Shown piece by piece: positions 26,327 to 34,750 of a stretch of DNA of 64,000 bases. Numbering within the stretch: the first letter of the stretch is position 1; every line of letters begins with the position of its first letter. The DNA lies in the NCBI GenBank assembly GCA_021732085.1, contig JAKFVQ010000030.1, positions 1 to 64,000 on the forward strand. Reading direction: 5' to 3'. The translations under genes were made by a program, and so were the position numbers. Under the pieces are notes generated by a model that saw only the letters and a program-made list of their open reading frames with translations, was not told where the DNA came from and did no database searches. The stretch comes from Candidatus Obscuribacterales bacterium. Lineage in GTDB: Bacteria; Cyanobacteriota; Vampirovibrionia; Obscuribacterales; Obscuribacteraceae.

Positions 26327-26442
26327 AACGCTCACTCTCCAAGGGATTGCAGCAAAACCGCATTTATGAGCAGTAGTGCCTACGTATTTCCACACTTCCC
26401 AACCTGCACTTTGAAACGCTACTATTCGTCCCGGGTGATTGG

Positions 26443-27009
26443 GTGGCTAATCCAGCTTCTTATACAGGATTTGCCCCCATGCAAACAACTAACTCTTTTT
26501 GGTCAACTTATATCGATCTAGGCTCGAGTGCGCAGAGGCTAGGTCAAACAGATCTCGCCGACAAGATGCTAAAGGCGGCGATGGAAGAATCGCGGCGCAT
26601 GGGTTACCTCCACATGCCACCGCCTGCGGTGTTCAACAAATTGGCATCAACATTTTACAACACCGGTGAGATCCGGAAGGCAGAAGCCATCTATAGGTCT
26701 GCAATTGCCGGATATGAAAGGCGCCTTTCGCCTGACCACCCACATCTCAACAACGTTTTGATTAATCTGGCGGAACTGTATTTCTCACAAGGCAAATATG
26801 GTCAAGCAGAACCATTATTCGAGCGAGCTCTGCAAATATACGAAGGACGTCAGAAGGAGCTGCCAGAGAATGCTCATCGGCGCGTTCTCAAACTAGCCTG
26901 GGTCTACTGGTCGACCGGAAAACAGTCGCACACATTTGCACTCTTAAAACGCATGCACATTTCAGAGCAAGAGTTCTACGAGTCGGAACAGCATTCGCTG
27001 GCATCCTAA
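26443..27009 (+). CDS. TPR-repeat protein
   Basis: The 188-residue product starts at a GTG; an ATG 12 codons later (26479) is an alternative. Three to four kinesin-light-chain-like TPR units follow, for example ASTFYNTGEIRKAEAIYRSA, LINLAELYFSQGKYGQAEPL and LKLAWVYWSTGKQ. No signal peptide or enzymatic domain is present. TPRs mediate protein binding; the partner is unknown. It is divergent from the cyanophycinase-like gene with about 115 bases between starts. Confidence 0.8.
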   Translation: MANPASYTGFAPMQTTNSFWSTYIDLGSSAQRLGQTDLADKMLKAAMEESRRMGYLHMPPPAVFNKLASTFYNTGEIRKAEAIYRSAIAGYERRLSPDHPHLNNVLINLAELYFSQGKYGQAEPLFERALQIYEGRQKELPENAHRRVLKLAWVYWSTGKQSHTFALLKRMHISEQEFYESEQHSLAS

Positions 27010-27391
27010 AACTTAGCCGCCTCTCAATGCTTTAGCGGCACGCACACGCAAAGTCTGTGTAACAGAACATAACAAGTAGGCTTAGCGCGAACATAGCTAG
27101 CCCAGGATCGAACTGGCTTCGCCAGACTAAAACTCACAGCCGCCCTTACAGAGCGGTCTTTCACAGGAAACTGCAGCTAAATACACAAATCTAAAGTTGA
27201 CCTGATAACGTTGATTTTCCCAGAATCAGATATCAATCCAATCCCATCACCTCGTCACGACCCAAGCTTCTTACATTCTCTCGAAATCCAGCATTTAAGC
27301 CTGCGTATGAAACGCAGCTATCTGGACTCGGTCGGAATAATTTTGGATGGAAGTGGATTGAATAGTTTCACACCAACAACGGAACATCATC
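27010..27391. other. Intergenic region upstream of the 27392 membrane protein
   Basis: No coding frame with family resemblance is present. A longer frame beginning at 27211 merely overlaps the next gene in another reading frame. No convincing promoter boxes or RNA structure found. Confidence 0.45.
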
Positions 27392-27661
27392 ATGGGTCTC
27401 GCACTCGCCATTTCCGCTATCCTCGCTCTGCTCATCGGCCTGACGTTCGGCAATGCTTCCAGCAACATGACCCCTCCGGGGAGCACGTCGCTGATGCTGT
27501 CGGGCACTTTCGGTCCGGCCATCGTCGGCTTCGTCATCGGCGTCATCGCTGCCTTCTGTGGCGAGCCCGTCCTCTTCGCCCTCGTCGCACCGACCGCCGT
27601 CGGTCTGCTGCTTGGCGGAGGCTCCGTCCAGTTCGCGCGTTGGTACAAGGGCCGCTCGTAA
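27392..27661 (+). CDS. Small membrane protein of unknown function, GC-rich
   Basis: The 89-residue product has two to three hydrophobic helices (about 2-22, 40-60 and 58-80) rich in Gly and Ala, and a basic end (WYKGRS). No family is recognised. Third positions are GC-rich, in contrast to the TPR gene and trmD on either side. It has its own hairpin at 27699-27733 and is followed by the T-rich repeat elements, the same layout as pepF. Confidence 0.7.
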   Translation: MGLALAISAILALLIGLTFGNASSNMTPPGSTSLMLSGTFGPAIVGFVIGVIAAFCGEPVLFALVAPTAVGLLLGGGSVQFARWYKGRS

Positions 27662-27698
27662 GCGTCACCTGAGCATCACGCTCTGAAATAGCCTTTGT

Positions 27699-27733
27699 GG
27701 GCGCCTGCAGATCTGCGGATCTTACAGGCGCCC
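27699..27733 (+). terminator. Hairpin behind the 27392 gene
   Basis: Perfect nine-base inverted repeat GGGCGCCTG / CAGGCGCCC with a 17-base loop; the flanks (TTTGT and AACAA) extend the stem imperfectly. Confidence 0.75.
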
Positions 27734-27766
27734 AACAAGGGCATTCCTCATCTCTACCGCTTTCGC

Positions 27767-27794
27767 TTTTTTAAAGCTCATTTTGACTTTTAAA
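27767..27794 (+). repeat. T-rich intergenic element, copy 2
   Basis: TTTTTTAAA, five bases, TTTTGACTTTTAAA. Both blocks and the gap length match the element behind pepF (13041-13069, minus strand). Confidence 0.6.
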
Positions 27795-27796
27795 TC

Positions 27797-27826
27797 CCCG
27801 TTCCTCAGCCCTTTTTGACATTTTCA
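27797..27826 (+). repeat. Element CCCGTTCCTCA-N6-TTTGACATTTTCA, copy 1
   Basis: The two blocks of 11 and 13 bases, separated by six bases, are identical to those at 34582-34611, with the same spacing; only the six-base centre differs. Both sit behind a GC-rich gene. Confidence 0.65.
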
Positions 27827-27961
27827 GGTGAATTTTGAGATCTCTCCGACATTTTTTGCGTCGAGTCAGTCTTTGTTAAAGCTGAATTTTCTGGTCATCT
27901 GAATGTACACAGCAGATGACTTGCCCTAATCTGCTAAAATCGCCGGCAGGAGTTTCGGTCC

Positions 27962-28687
27962 GTGCTTACCTTTCACGTCATAACATTGTTTCCAGACCTA
28001 ATCGAGAGATATTGCTCGGTCAGCATCATCTCACGTGGAATTGAAAAAGGTGAGATAGCAGTCAAGACGTGTAACCCTCGCGACTTCTGTGCTGACAAAT
28101 ACAAGAAGGTCGATGATACTCCATATGGTGGCGGTGCCGGAATGGTACTGAAGCCCGAACCATTTTATGCTGCGTTTGAAAGCCTTGGCTTGAATGCTTG
28201 TCCTTCTTTGCTTATGAGTCCACAAGGCACTCCCTTCAAGCAATCCTTTGCAGACGATCTGGCAAAGGAAGAAAACATCATCATCTTTTGCGGACACTAT
28301 GAAGGATTCGATGAACGCATTCGTAATCTGGCGACGCATGAAGTTTCTATCGGCGACTTCGTTCTAACTGGTGGTGAACTTGGTGCGCTGATTGTTATCG
28401 ACGCAGTCGGGAGATTGGTTCCAGGAGTCGTCGGCAAGAGTATTTCTCTTGCCAATGAATCGTTTGTTAATGGACTTCTCGAAGGACCGGCATACACTAA
28501 ACCGCAAGTTTTTCGTGACATGGAAGTCCCCGAGATACTCCGCTCCGGCAATCATCGAGAGATTGAAAAATGGCGGCGCCAGCAGGCTTTGAAGCGAACC
28601 TACGAGCGGCGACCGGAGCTGCTTGAGCAAATGACGCTCAGCAAAGAAGACAAAAAGTATTTGGATGAATTGCGAAGCGGCTCATAA
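27962..28687 (+). CDS. trmD: tRNA (guanine-N1-)-methyltransferase
   Basis: The 241-residue SPOUT methyltransferase modifies G37 of tRNAs reading CNN codons and prevents frameshifting. The N-terminus (LTFHVITLFPDL), the knot region GHYEGFDERI, SIGDFVLTGGELG and the C-terminal EIEKWRRQQAL are typical, and the length is standard. Translation starts at a GTG. The gene is not in the usual rpsP-rimM-trmD-rplS operon. Its stop codon overlaps the 3-prime end of the rnpB gene on the other strand by about three bases. Confidence 0.96.
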   Translation: MLTFHVITLFPDLIERYCSVSIISRGIEKGEIAVKTCNPRDFCADKYKKVDDTPYGGGAGMVLKPEPFYAAFESLGLNACPSLLMSPQGTPFKQSFADDLAKEENIIIFCGHYEGFDERIRNLATHEVSIGDFVLTGGELGALIVIDAVGRLVPGVVGKSISLANESFVNGLLEGPAYTKPQVFRDMEVPEILRSGNHREIEKWRRQQALKRTYERRPELLEQMTLSKEDKKYLDELRSGS

Positions 28688-29012
28688 GCCGGGTTCTGTT
28701 TAGACCGTCATCTATCTTGGAGTCTGGTTACCCAGACCCTCCAGCGGCATCGGCAACTCAAGGCGGCGGGCCACCGCGGTCTCGAGATATACCTTCGCCT
28801 TGCACCTTTAGCGGGGTTTACCTAGCCAGAGCCTCTCGACTCTGCTGGTGACGCTTTTACCGCACCGTTGCACCCTTACCGGACTAGCCGGCGGTCTTCA
28901 TTTCTGTGGCACTATCCTCACGCTCACGCGCACTGGGCATTACCCAGCAACCAGCCCTGCGGTGCCCGGACTTTCCTCATCCTCACGGACGCGACGGTCT
29001 GAGCCGCTTCAC
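28684..29012 (-). ncRNA. rnpB: RNase P RNA (bacterial A-like)
   Basis: Read on the minus strand the region contains hallmark RNase P RNA elements in order: GAGGAAAGTCCGGGC near the 5-prime part, a GGTAATGCCCAG-type stem, an ACAGAAA segment, and the conserved 3-prime end ACAGAACCCGGCTTA. About 330 nucleotides, slightly short for the type. It is the catalytic RNA that trims tRNA 5-prime leaders. The 5-prime end is placed from a perfect TATAAT (29019-29024 on the minus strand) and is approximate; the 3-prime end overlaps the trmD stop. Confidence 0.93.
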
Positions 29013-29018
29013 GCAGAG

Positions 29019-29024
29019 ATTATA
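29019..29024 (-). promoter_or_regulatory. -10 box of rnpB
   Basis: A perfect TATAAT on the minus strand, about seven bases before the predicted RNase P RNA start. No good -35 hexamer is visible 16-18 bases upstream. Confidence 0.6.
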
Positions 29025-29674
29025 GCGTTCCTTCGCCCGCTGGCGCTATTTCTTGGAATTCTGAGGTCAATGACAACCACTGGCGGACCTGTCTCTTTAC
29101 TAAGAATTTGTACGAACCATAGCGCAAAGAATAATGAGGAGATGTCATAAGCGCAACCCTACCGAATTTCCTCAAGGTCCGAAATAGACAAGAGAGCGGG
29201 AGAGATAAGCGAACGCGAGCTTCAAGGTCCAGATGGCAAGCTTCTACTTGTCGGCATGCTGCATGTGACTAAACGGCAAGCAGTCGAGCAGATGAAGCGG
29301 GAGTTGGTAGCGATGGCGCTAATATGGTGCTCGCGTTGGCTTCGTCAAGAAAGCTAGTGCGAAAAATACGTGCGTTTGCAAGCTCGAGCACCTAGCGCGA
29401 AATTGCCGACAACCGAAAAGCGGCGTATACAGCAGCTCCGAATAAACAGGGCATCATGTTGGTGAGGTTCGTAGTTTTGGTCCAGGGACCGGCTCCAGCT
29501 AGGGTGAGGTCCCACCTTAGTTTCAGCCCACCCCAATCCAAATAGAAACAACATTCTGAACACGATTGCACCTGCCTTTAGCTTAGCCAGATCTCTGGTC
29601 TGTTTTGGCACGCACATCGCAAATGGTGGAGACCGCTAGCCCAGAAGGGCAGCATTCAATAGCGAGGATTCATC
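29025..29674. other. Intergenic region between rnpB and the S1-domain gene
   Basis: About 650 bases without a supported gene. A plus-strand frame of about 67 codons (29155-29359) reads protein-like in places (GPDGKLLLVGMLHV) but has no start codon at its head and no family match, so it may be a gene remnant. No RNA gene other than rnpB seen. Confidence 0.45.
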
Positions 29675-30748
29675 ATGAACAATTCCTTTTCAAATCAATC
29701 TCAAGACCAGTCATTTGCAAGCCTACTCGAACAATACGAGCCTCGCCAAATGCCCATAATTGGGCAAGTTGAAAGAGGCAACGTTATAGTGCGCACCGCA
29801 CATGGTGCATGGATACGAATGGACAGATGTAAATCCGAGGTTTTTGCGCCTGAGGACGAGCTGCAAAATGGCACTTGCGCCGGCCAAGAAGTCATTTTCA
29901 AAGTTCTTAGCGAAGCAGACGCAAAAGGTCCGATGATCGTCAGCTGCAAGAAAGCGGTGATCTGGAAACAGCTGATTATGGCTAAGGAAGCTGGTCTCTC
30001 AATAATGGTCCATGTGGAATCTGTAAAGCGCGACGAAAGAAAAATCAGCGGAGTGAGAGTTCGCTTAGGCGACGAGCGCCTTCGTGGTTTCATTCCATTT
30101 AGCCTGCTTGCCGTGAGGGCTTCCAATGTCGCAAACCTGCTCAATTCGCAAATGGAAGTTGCGATCGAAGACATCGATCTTAAAACCGGCAGAGTGACGC
30201 TAAACCGAAAGGTGCTTGAAGACGAGCGCCGCGCACTGGAGAACACCCGATTGGATGGCATGATCGCCGGCACAATATTTGAGAATGCCAAAGTCATGTC
30301 AATCGCGAGCAAGGATGGAAACGAGTACGGACTCTTTGTGGAAGTCGATGGCATACGAGGTCTTCTTCATCGCAGCGAAATTCCCTTTGCACGCCAGGGA
30401 AATCTCAGCTCGCGCTATCCAGTTGGATGCATGGTGCATGTTGTCGTCCAAAGCATCAATCCGCCGCGAAAAACCAATGGAAACCGCACGCTCTCATTAT
30501 CCATGAAGGCATACAATATGCAGGAATTCTCAAAGCGCTTCAAACCGGGAGACATCGTGAGTGGCAATGTAGACTCACGCGTCACCTACGGGGCCTTTAT
30601 CGCACTGCCAGCCGGCGTCGATGGACTTCTGCACAAGAACGAATTTGATCCTGTTCGCTCACGATTGTCGCTGCATGATACAGTAAGGGTCCGCATTCTG
30701 AGCATTGATCCAGAGGCAGGAAGAGTTTCACTTTCCATGCGAAGGTAA
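29675..30748 (+). CDS. Protein with four S1 RNA-binding domains (ribosomal protein S1-like)
   Basis: The 357-residue protein holds four S1-type OB folds, each about 75-85 residues. The last is the most typical (FKPGDIVSGNVDSRVTYGAF, then GVDGLLHKNEF and RVSLSMRR); the first is the most diverged. Bacterial S1 binds mRNA on the 30S subunit, and shorter S1 forms with three to four domains occur in cyanobacteria and firmicutes. Whether this is the true rpsA or an accessory RNA-binding protein cannot be settled here. AGCGAGGA precedes the ATG. Confidence 0.88.
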   Translation: MNNSFSNQSQDQSFASLLEQYEPRQMPIIGQVERGNVIVRTAHGAWIRMDRCKSEVFAPEDELQNGTCAGQEVIFKVLSEADAKGPMIVSCKKAVIWKQLIMAKEAGLSIMVHVESVKRDERKISGVRVRLGDERLRGFIPFSLLAVRASNVANLLNSQMEVAIEDIDLKTGRVTLNRKVLEDERRALENTRLDGMIAGTIFENAKVMSIASKDGNEYGLFVEVDGIRGLLHRSEIPFARQGNLSSRYPVGCMVHVVVQSINPPRKTNGNRTLSLSMKAYNMQEFSKRFKPGDIVSGNVDSRVTYGAFIALPAGVDGLLHKNEFDPVRSRLSLHDTVRVRILSIDPEAGRVSLSMRR

Positions 30749-30843
30749 ACACATGGCTCAAAGGGGGGGGCACTTGCTCCCCTTTCTTTGCTCTTAGTCT
30801 ATGCTCAGAGTTAAAATAGCAAGCCAACAATGCTGGAGTTCTT

Positions 30844-32031
30844 ATGAAATTGAAATTAGCAACAAGCGCGTGCTTCCTGATCTTACTTGCCGCTCAAGAC
30901 CCAAGCCCTGCCCAGCACGTGGTTGCCGATCCCCAAGTTCAGAAAGAAAAAATAGCGCGGGAAGGACGCACAACCGGCTGGCCAAATACCCTACTTGGAG
31001 CTGATACATTTGCCCGCTTGGGAAAAGCAATATCACATGAACCAAACTTTCCTTTCGGCGGCTCGGATATCGAAAAAGCAAACTACTACATGTCAAGGCT
31101 CCCGGATATTGTTGACAAATACAATCTCGTTACTGGCACTGGCACAAAGGCATCCGACTGGATCGTGGGCGCGCAGCGGCAACTAGATGGCTTAGATCCG
31201 GAAGGCACTGCTTCGCTCAAAGGAACAGGACGAGGCAACTGTGCAGAATTCAGCATGTTCTTCCAAGACGTTTTGCGTGGAGGCGGTGTCGACAGCCAAG
31301 TATTTTTCGGTGACAAAATTGGCACTCCCGGAACACATGCTCCTGGCTTCGATGGCACCGATACGGCGATATATTTGAACGAAACGCTGCCTGATGGCAC
31401 TGTGGTACGGCGAGTATTCGATCCATTCAGGGCTACATATCATCATTTTCAAGAAAAGCTTCCTTGGTCCAAAACGATCCCAAGGTGGTCAAACAGACCC
31501 ATGACCGCTGCAGACAAAATTCCTGGTGACACCGAGCTATGGCTTCATCAGGTTTTGCCACCAAAGTTCTTCGTCAAAGATCAGAATGAAATTCCGCTTA
31601 AACCAACCACGCCAGCTAATACCACAAAGGTCAAGCTTGCCCAAAATTACATCGGCGTCTACGAAAAGCAAGGTGATCCTAGCTTCCGCCTTCGAACCTA
31701 CGAAGACGCCGGCGGCCTGGGTGCCAAATGGATTAAGCATCCCTGGGCACAAGGTAAGTCAGTCTTCATAAATGCCAAACGTAAAGCTGGGACTGGAAAT
31801 TTTTCAACGAAAGAAGCTTTTGCCTATGGTGGCTGTGATTGCCCAAATATGACAAGGCAAACGTGCTCAGCAGAAATCAACTTCTTCGGCGGCGGAAAAC
31901 GATTCTCCTTCCGAGCGCGAGTCATGCAGTATTGGAGCAGCACCGCAACATCACACATTCCTTGCACTTGGGCTACAGACCAAGCCAGAAAAGCGGAAGA
32001 AACAGTTTTCACAGAAGTTAAGACACCCTAA
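30844..32031 (+). CDS. Secreted protein with transglutaminase-like Cys-His-Asp core
   Basis: The 395-residue product has a signal peptide (1-23). Residues 125-205 read GRGNCAEFSMFFQDVLR, then a His in GTHAPGF, then VFDPF. Cys at the head of a helix followed by His and Asp strands is the order of the transglutaminase-like/papain superfamily, so a protease or cross-linking role is possible; this is inference. The C-terminal 150 residues contain a CDCPN plus C cluster and look beta-rich, with no family assigned. Not in an obvious operon; the next cassette is GC-rich and separate. Confidence 0.7.
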   Translation: MKLKLATSACFLILLAAQDPSPAQHVVADPQVQKEKIAREGRTTGWPNTLLGADTFARLGKAISHEPNFPFGGSDIEKANYYMSRLPDIVDKYNLVTGTGTKASDWIVGAQRQLDGLDPEGTASLKGTGRGNCAEFSMFFQDVLRGGGVDSQVFFGDKIGTPGTHAPGFDGTDTAIYLNETLPDGTVVRRVFDPFRATYHHFQEKLPWSKTIPRWSNRPMTAADKIPGDTELWLHQVLPPKFFVKDQNEIPLKPTTPANTTKVKLAQNYIGVYEKQGDPSFRLRTYEDAGGLGAKWIKHPWAQGKSVFINAKRKAGTGNFSTKEAFAYGGCDCPNMTRQTCSAEINFFGGGKRFSFRARVMQYWSSTATSHIPCTWATDQARKAEETVFTEVKTP

Positions 32032-32381
32032 GTCGTTGTCACGATGTGCTAGTAGCGCGATACGCATATTTATAGCGTGTCACGTCCATGACGGGGCACG
32101 CAAATAGCTGAACCATCGTCCCAGGCAACGTTTCCAGGGGTCCACGCCCCAGGCGCACCGCAGCGACCCAGCGAGCTGCAGTTGTGCCGACCCTTGTTCC
32201 GAGATGCTGTATTTGCTTTGTATATAGCACCACTTTTCACTCCCTCAACTAGTTTTTCACCCACAGGCACCGAACCCCAATTTTGAATCATCCTCAGCCA
32301 CAGTGTGGCTTGGGTCGATTCAGCATTGCGACGAAGGGCCGGGAGTGAACTTTTCCTTTAGCAAGCAAAAGGAGAACCGCT
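32032..32381. other. Intergenic region with an uncertain small frame
   Basis: A minus-strand frame of 73 codons (32070-32291) contains a Cys/Trp/Gly-rich segment (NCSSLGRCGAPGAWTPG) but has only GAGG directly against its ATG as a possible ribosome binding site, so it is not called. The plus-strand end of the spacer holds the AAGGAG of the next gene. Confidence 0.4.
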
Positions 32382-33017
32382 ATGGCTAAAATGAAAAATC
32401 GCAGAGCATCTCGAACTCGCAGGCGAAAGCAGAATCGAGCTGTTCTAAGCGGTCCTGATTGGGTTCTTCAATTTCCAACCAGCCGCGACCCCAACGACCT
32501 TGCGTCGCCGTTCCGTGAGAATTGCAAACGATTCCTCGATGCAATGCTCAACGCCGGCGCGCTGATCGAGATCAACGCCACCTACCGGCCGCGAGAGCGT
32601 GCTTACCTGATGCATTACGCGTATCGTATTGCAAAAGGCGAACTCAGCCCCACCGATGTGCCGAAGATGGACGGCGTCGATATCGATTGGGTTCATCGCA
32701 AACCCAACGGCAGCGTTGATCGCGCCGCCTCGAAGCAAGCCGCAGAAGAAATGGTCGAAGCCTATGGCATCGCCTTCCGTCCGGCTCTTGTTTCCCAACA
32801 CACCGCACGCCTGGCTATCGACATGTCGATCAGCTGGGAAGGCACGCTCACGATCAAGGATTCCGATGGGGATGACATCAAGATCTCCAGCAATCCGAAG
32901 AGCGGACAAAACAGCGCCTTACACCGAGTCGGTGCAAGCTATGGCGTGATCAAGCTCGTTGCTGATCCGCCCCACTGGTCTGTTGACGGGGGACTTCTTC
33001 CCGACGACGGCTGCTGA
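32382..33017 (+). CDS. M15-like peptidoglycan peptidase, no signal peptide
   Basis: The 211-residue product has the zinc-ligand pattern of the M15 D-Ala-D-Ala carboxypeptidase/endolysin family: ATYRPRERAYLM, SQHTARLAIDM (SxHxxxxAxD) and DPPHW. The basic N-terminus (KMKNRRASRTRRRKQNR) is not a secretion signal, which resembles phage endolysins that depend on a holin. AAGGAG precedes the ATG. The metallophosphoesterase gene follows after 16 bases, so they form a two-gene GC-rich operon. All three presumed zinc ligands are present. Confidence 0.75.
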   Translation: MAKMKNRRASRTRRRKQNRAVLSGPDWVLQFPTSRDPNDLASPFRENCKRFLDAMLNAGALIEINATYRPRERAYLMHYAYRIAKGELSPTDVPKMDGVDIDWVHRKPNGSVDRAASKQAAEEMVEAYGIAFRPALVSQHTARLAIDMSISWEGTLTIKDSDGDDIKISSNPKSGQNSALHRVGASYGVIKLVADPPHWSVDGGLLPDDGC

Positions 33018-33033
33018 TAATCAGGAGATACGT

Positions 33034-34533
33034 ATGTTCGGCTCGAACATCTGGCTTCTAGTGCCAGTATTACTGCTGGTGCTCCTTTTGTTCTGGCCTC
33101 GGAAAGACACACGGTCGAAAGATCGCGTCCCTCCCGATCTCGAGAACAGGAAGAGCCCGTTTTTCATCAAGCCCATTTTGCAACTGGGCAACCGTCCGAA
33201 GCTCACCGCCAGCGAGGAAGTGGAAATCCACTGGCACGCTGAAGCGCCGGAAAACGACTGGAGCGTTCAATACCGTCAATCGGCACAGGCTGATTGGAAG
33301 CCCGTTCCCGTAAGCCGCAGCAATAAAATCAAAATCGAAGGACATGCAGAAAACTACAGGTTCTCTGCTACCCTCAGCGGCTTGCTGCCAGGAACTGACT
33401 TCGAGTACCAGGTGCTAAAGTCCGGACAACTTGAGCTTAGCTCGAGCGGATTGACGCGCAAGGCTCGCGGACAAGCACAACGCATCGTCATTGTCGGCGA
33501 TATGGCAGAGGGTGGTCCGGGTTCGCGAAAAATCGCCTTCCAGATCGCCCAAACGAATCCAGACATGCTGCTTATGGCTGGTGACCTCGTGTACCGAACC
33601 GGGAGACTGCAGGAGTATCTCAAGTACTTCCTGCCGGTCTACAATTCGGACACGTCAAGCAAGGAGATTGGAGCGCCTATTATTCGGTCTCGCATCGCTC
33701 TCACGGAAGTAGGTAATCACGACGTTGGCATGCCTCAAGAGTCGGATATTCCAAATCTGGATCTGGCACCGGATTTGATGGCGCACTACATTTTGTGGTC
33801 GCTCCCTCTGAATGGTCCCGTCACCACTGGCAGCAAAAAACACGTCGCTCCACTAGCCGGAAAACAAGAACGCTTGAATGCGTTTCTACAAGCGGCAGGA
33901 GAACGCTACCCTCGCATCGGCAACTACTCAGTCGATGCCGGCGACTGCCATTGGCTTGTGCTCGACTCCAACGTCTACGTCGACTGGACCGATGCACAGC
34001 TGCTGTCTTGGGTCGAGGCGGATCTTCAGTCTGCCAAGGATGCCCGCTGGAAACTTGTGAGCTTCCATCACGCTTCGTTTACGGCGCACTGGAAACACTT
34101 CGATGAACAACGGATGCGCATTCTTTCGCCAGTCTTCGAACGGCACGGTGTGCACGTCGTGTTCTCTGGACACAACCACACTTACGAGCGTAGTTATCCG
34201 CTGCGCTTTGAGCCGGCTCCTCAATCCAACGGAAAACTGATTGCCGACAACGGTCACGTTGACGGCAAGTTCACGCTGGACAAGGAATTTGACGGCGCAA
34301 CAAAGACCCGCCCGAACGGTGTAATTTACATCGTCACCGGTGGCGGTGGCGCACGCCAGAAGCTGATGTCAGAGCACCCGGAAGGAAAGCTTGTCGCATT
34401 GCCGCCTTTCACGGTGACAATGGTGGACAATGTTCACTCCTTCACTTGCTTAGACATGACAGCTAACAAGCTCAGCATCAAGCAAATCTCCGAAGACGGA
34501 TCCGTTTTGGACTCCTTCGAGATTAGCCAATGA
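33034..34533 (+). CDS. Membrane-anchored metallophosphoesterase, purple acid phosphatase-like
   Basis: The ATG at 33034 (AGGAG seven bases ahead) gives 499 residues. One membrane helix at the N-terminus (about 6-22) is followed by a fibronectin-III-like domain (about 50-145) and a calcineurin-type phosphoesterase domain: GDMAEGG, MAGDLVYR, TEVGNHD, SFHHASF and FSGHNHTYER. The FN3 plus phosphoesterase layout is that of purple acid phosphatases and related secreted phosphodiesterases. Metal ligands are complete, so it should be active outside the cytoplasmic membrane. Third positions are GC-rich. A strong terminator hairpin follows the stop. Confidence 0.87.
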   Translation: MFGSNIWLLVPVLLLVLLLFWPRKDTRSKDRVPPDLENRKSPFFIKPILQLGNRPKLTASEEVEIHWHAEAPENDWSVQYRQSAQADWKPVPVSRSNKIKIEGHAENYRFSATLSGLLPGTDFEYQVLKSGQLELSSSGLTRKARGQAQRIVIVGDMAEGGPGSRKIAFQIAQTNPDMLLMAGDLVYRTGRLQEYLKYFLPVYNSDTSSKEIGAPIIRSRIALTEVGNHDVGMPQESDIPNLDLAPDLMAHYILWSLPLNGPVTTGSKKHVAPLAGKQERLNAFLQAAGERYPRIGNYSVDAGDCHWLVLDSNVYVDWTDAQLLSWVEADLQSAKDARWKLVSFHHASFTAHWKHFDEQRMRILSPVFERHGVHVVFSGHNHTYERSYPLRFEPAPQSNGKLIADNGHVDGKFTLDKEFDGATKTRPNGVIYIVTGGGGARQKLMSEHPEGKLVALPPFTVTMVDNVHSFTCLDMTANKLSIKQISEDGSVLDSFEISQ

Positions 34534-34562
34534 AGAACAACATAAGACATAACACCTTGATG

Positions 34563-34590
34563 AGGAACGGGTTCAAAACAGCCCGTTCCT
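34563..34590 (+). terminator. Terminator of the M15-phosphoesterase operon
   Basis: Perfect nine-base inverted repeat AGGAACGGG / CCCGTTCCT with a ten-base loop, followed by CATTTCTCTTT. The right arm is also the first block of the repeat at 34582-34611. Confidence 0.8.
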
Positions 34591-34611
34591 CATTTCTCTT
34601 TGACATTTTCA
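34582..34611 (+). repeat. Element CCCGTTCCTCA-N6-TTTGACATTTTCA, copy 2
   Basis: Identical in both blocks and spacing to 27797-27826. A further TTTTTACATTTTCA follows just downstream (34617 onward). See findings. Confidence 0.65.
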
Positions 34612-34750
34612 AACCCTTTTTTACATTTTCACACCAAGTGAATGGAAATCAAATTTTTCCTCGATGATTATCAAGGAGCTTGATTGAAAAGTTTGACGGG
34701 TAAAGAGGAGAAACGGTTCGCAATTCATTCAGAAACGACAGGGAAAAAGC

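Larger units (their letters stand above)
27662..27961. other. Intergenic region with terminator and T-rich elements
   Basis: This 300-base spacer holds the 27699-27733 hairpin and two kinds of T-rich repeat element (27767-27794 and 27797-27826), listed separately. The trmD start region follows. Confidence 0.7.

Noticed and set aside
27841..27900. TTGACA-like hexamers in the T-rich elements as promoters for trmD or the DJ-1 gene
   Set aside because: For the 27.8 kb copy no -10 hexamer lies at 16-18 bases. For the 34.6 kb copy a weak TACATT exists, but the element is shared with loci where no promoter fits.
29155..29359. Start-less plus-strand frame of about 67 codons with GPDGKLLLVGMLHV
   Set aside because: No start codon or ribosome binding site at its head and no family match; at best a gene remnant.
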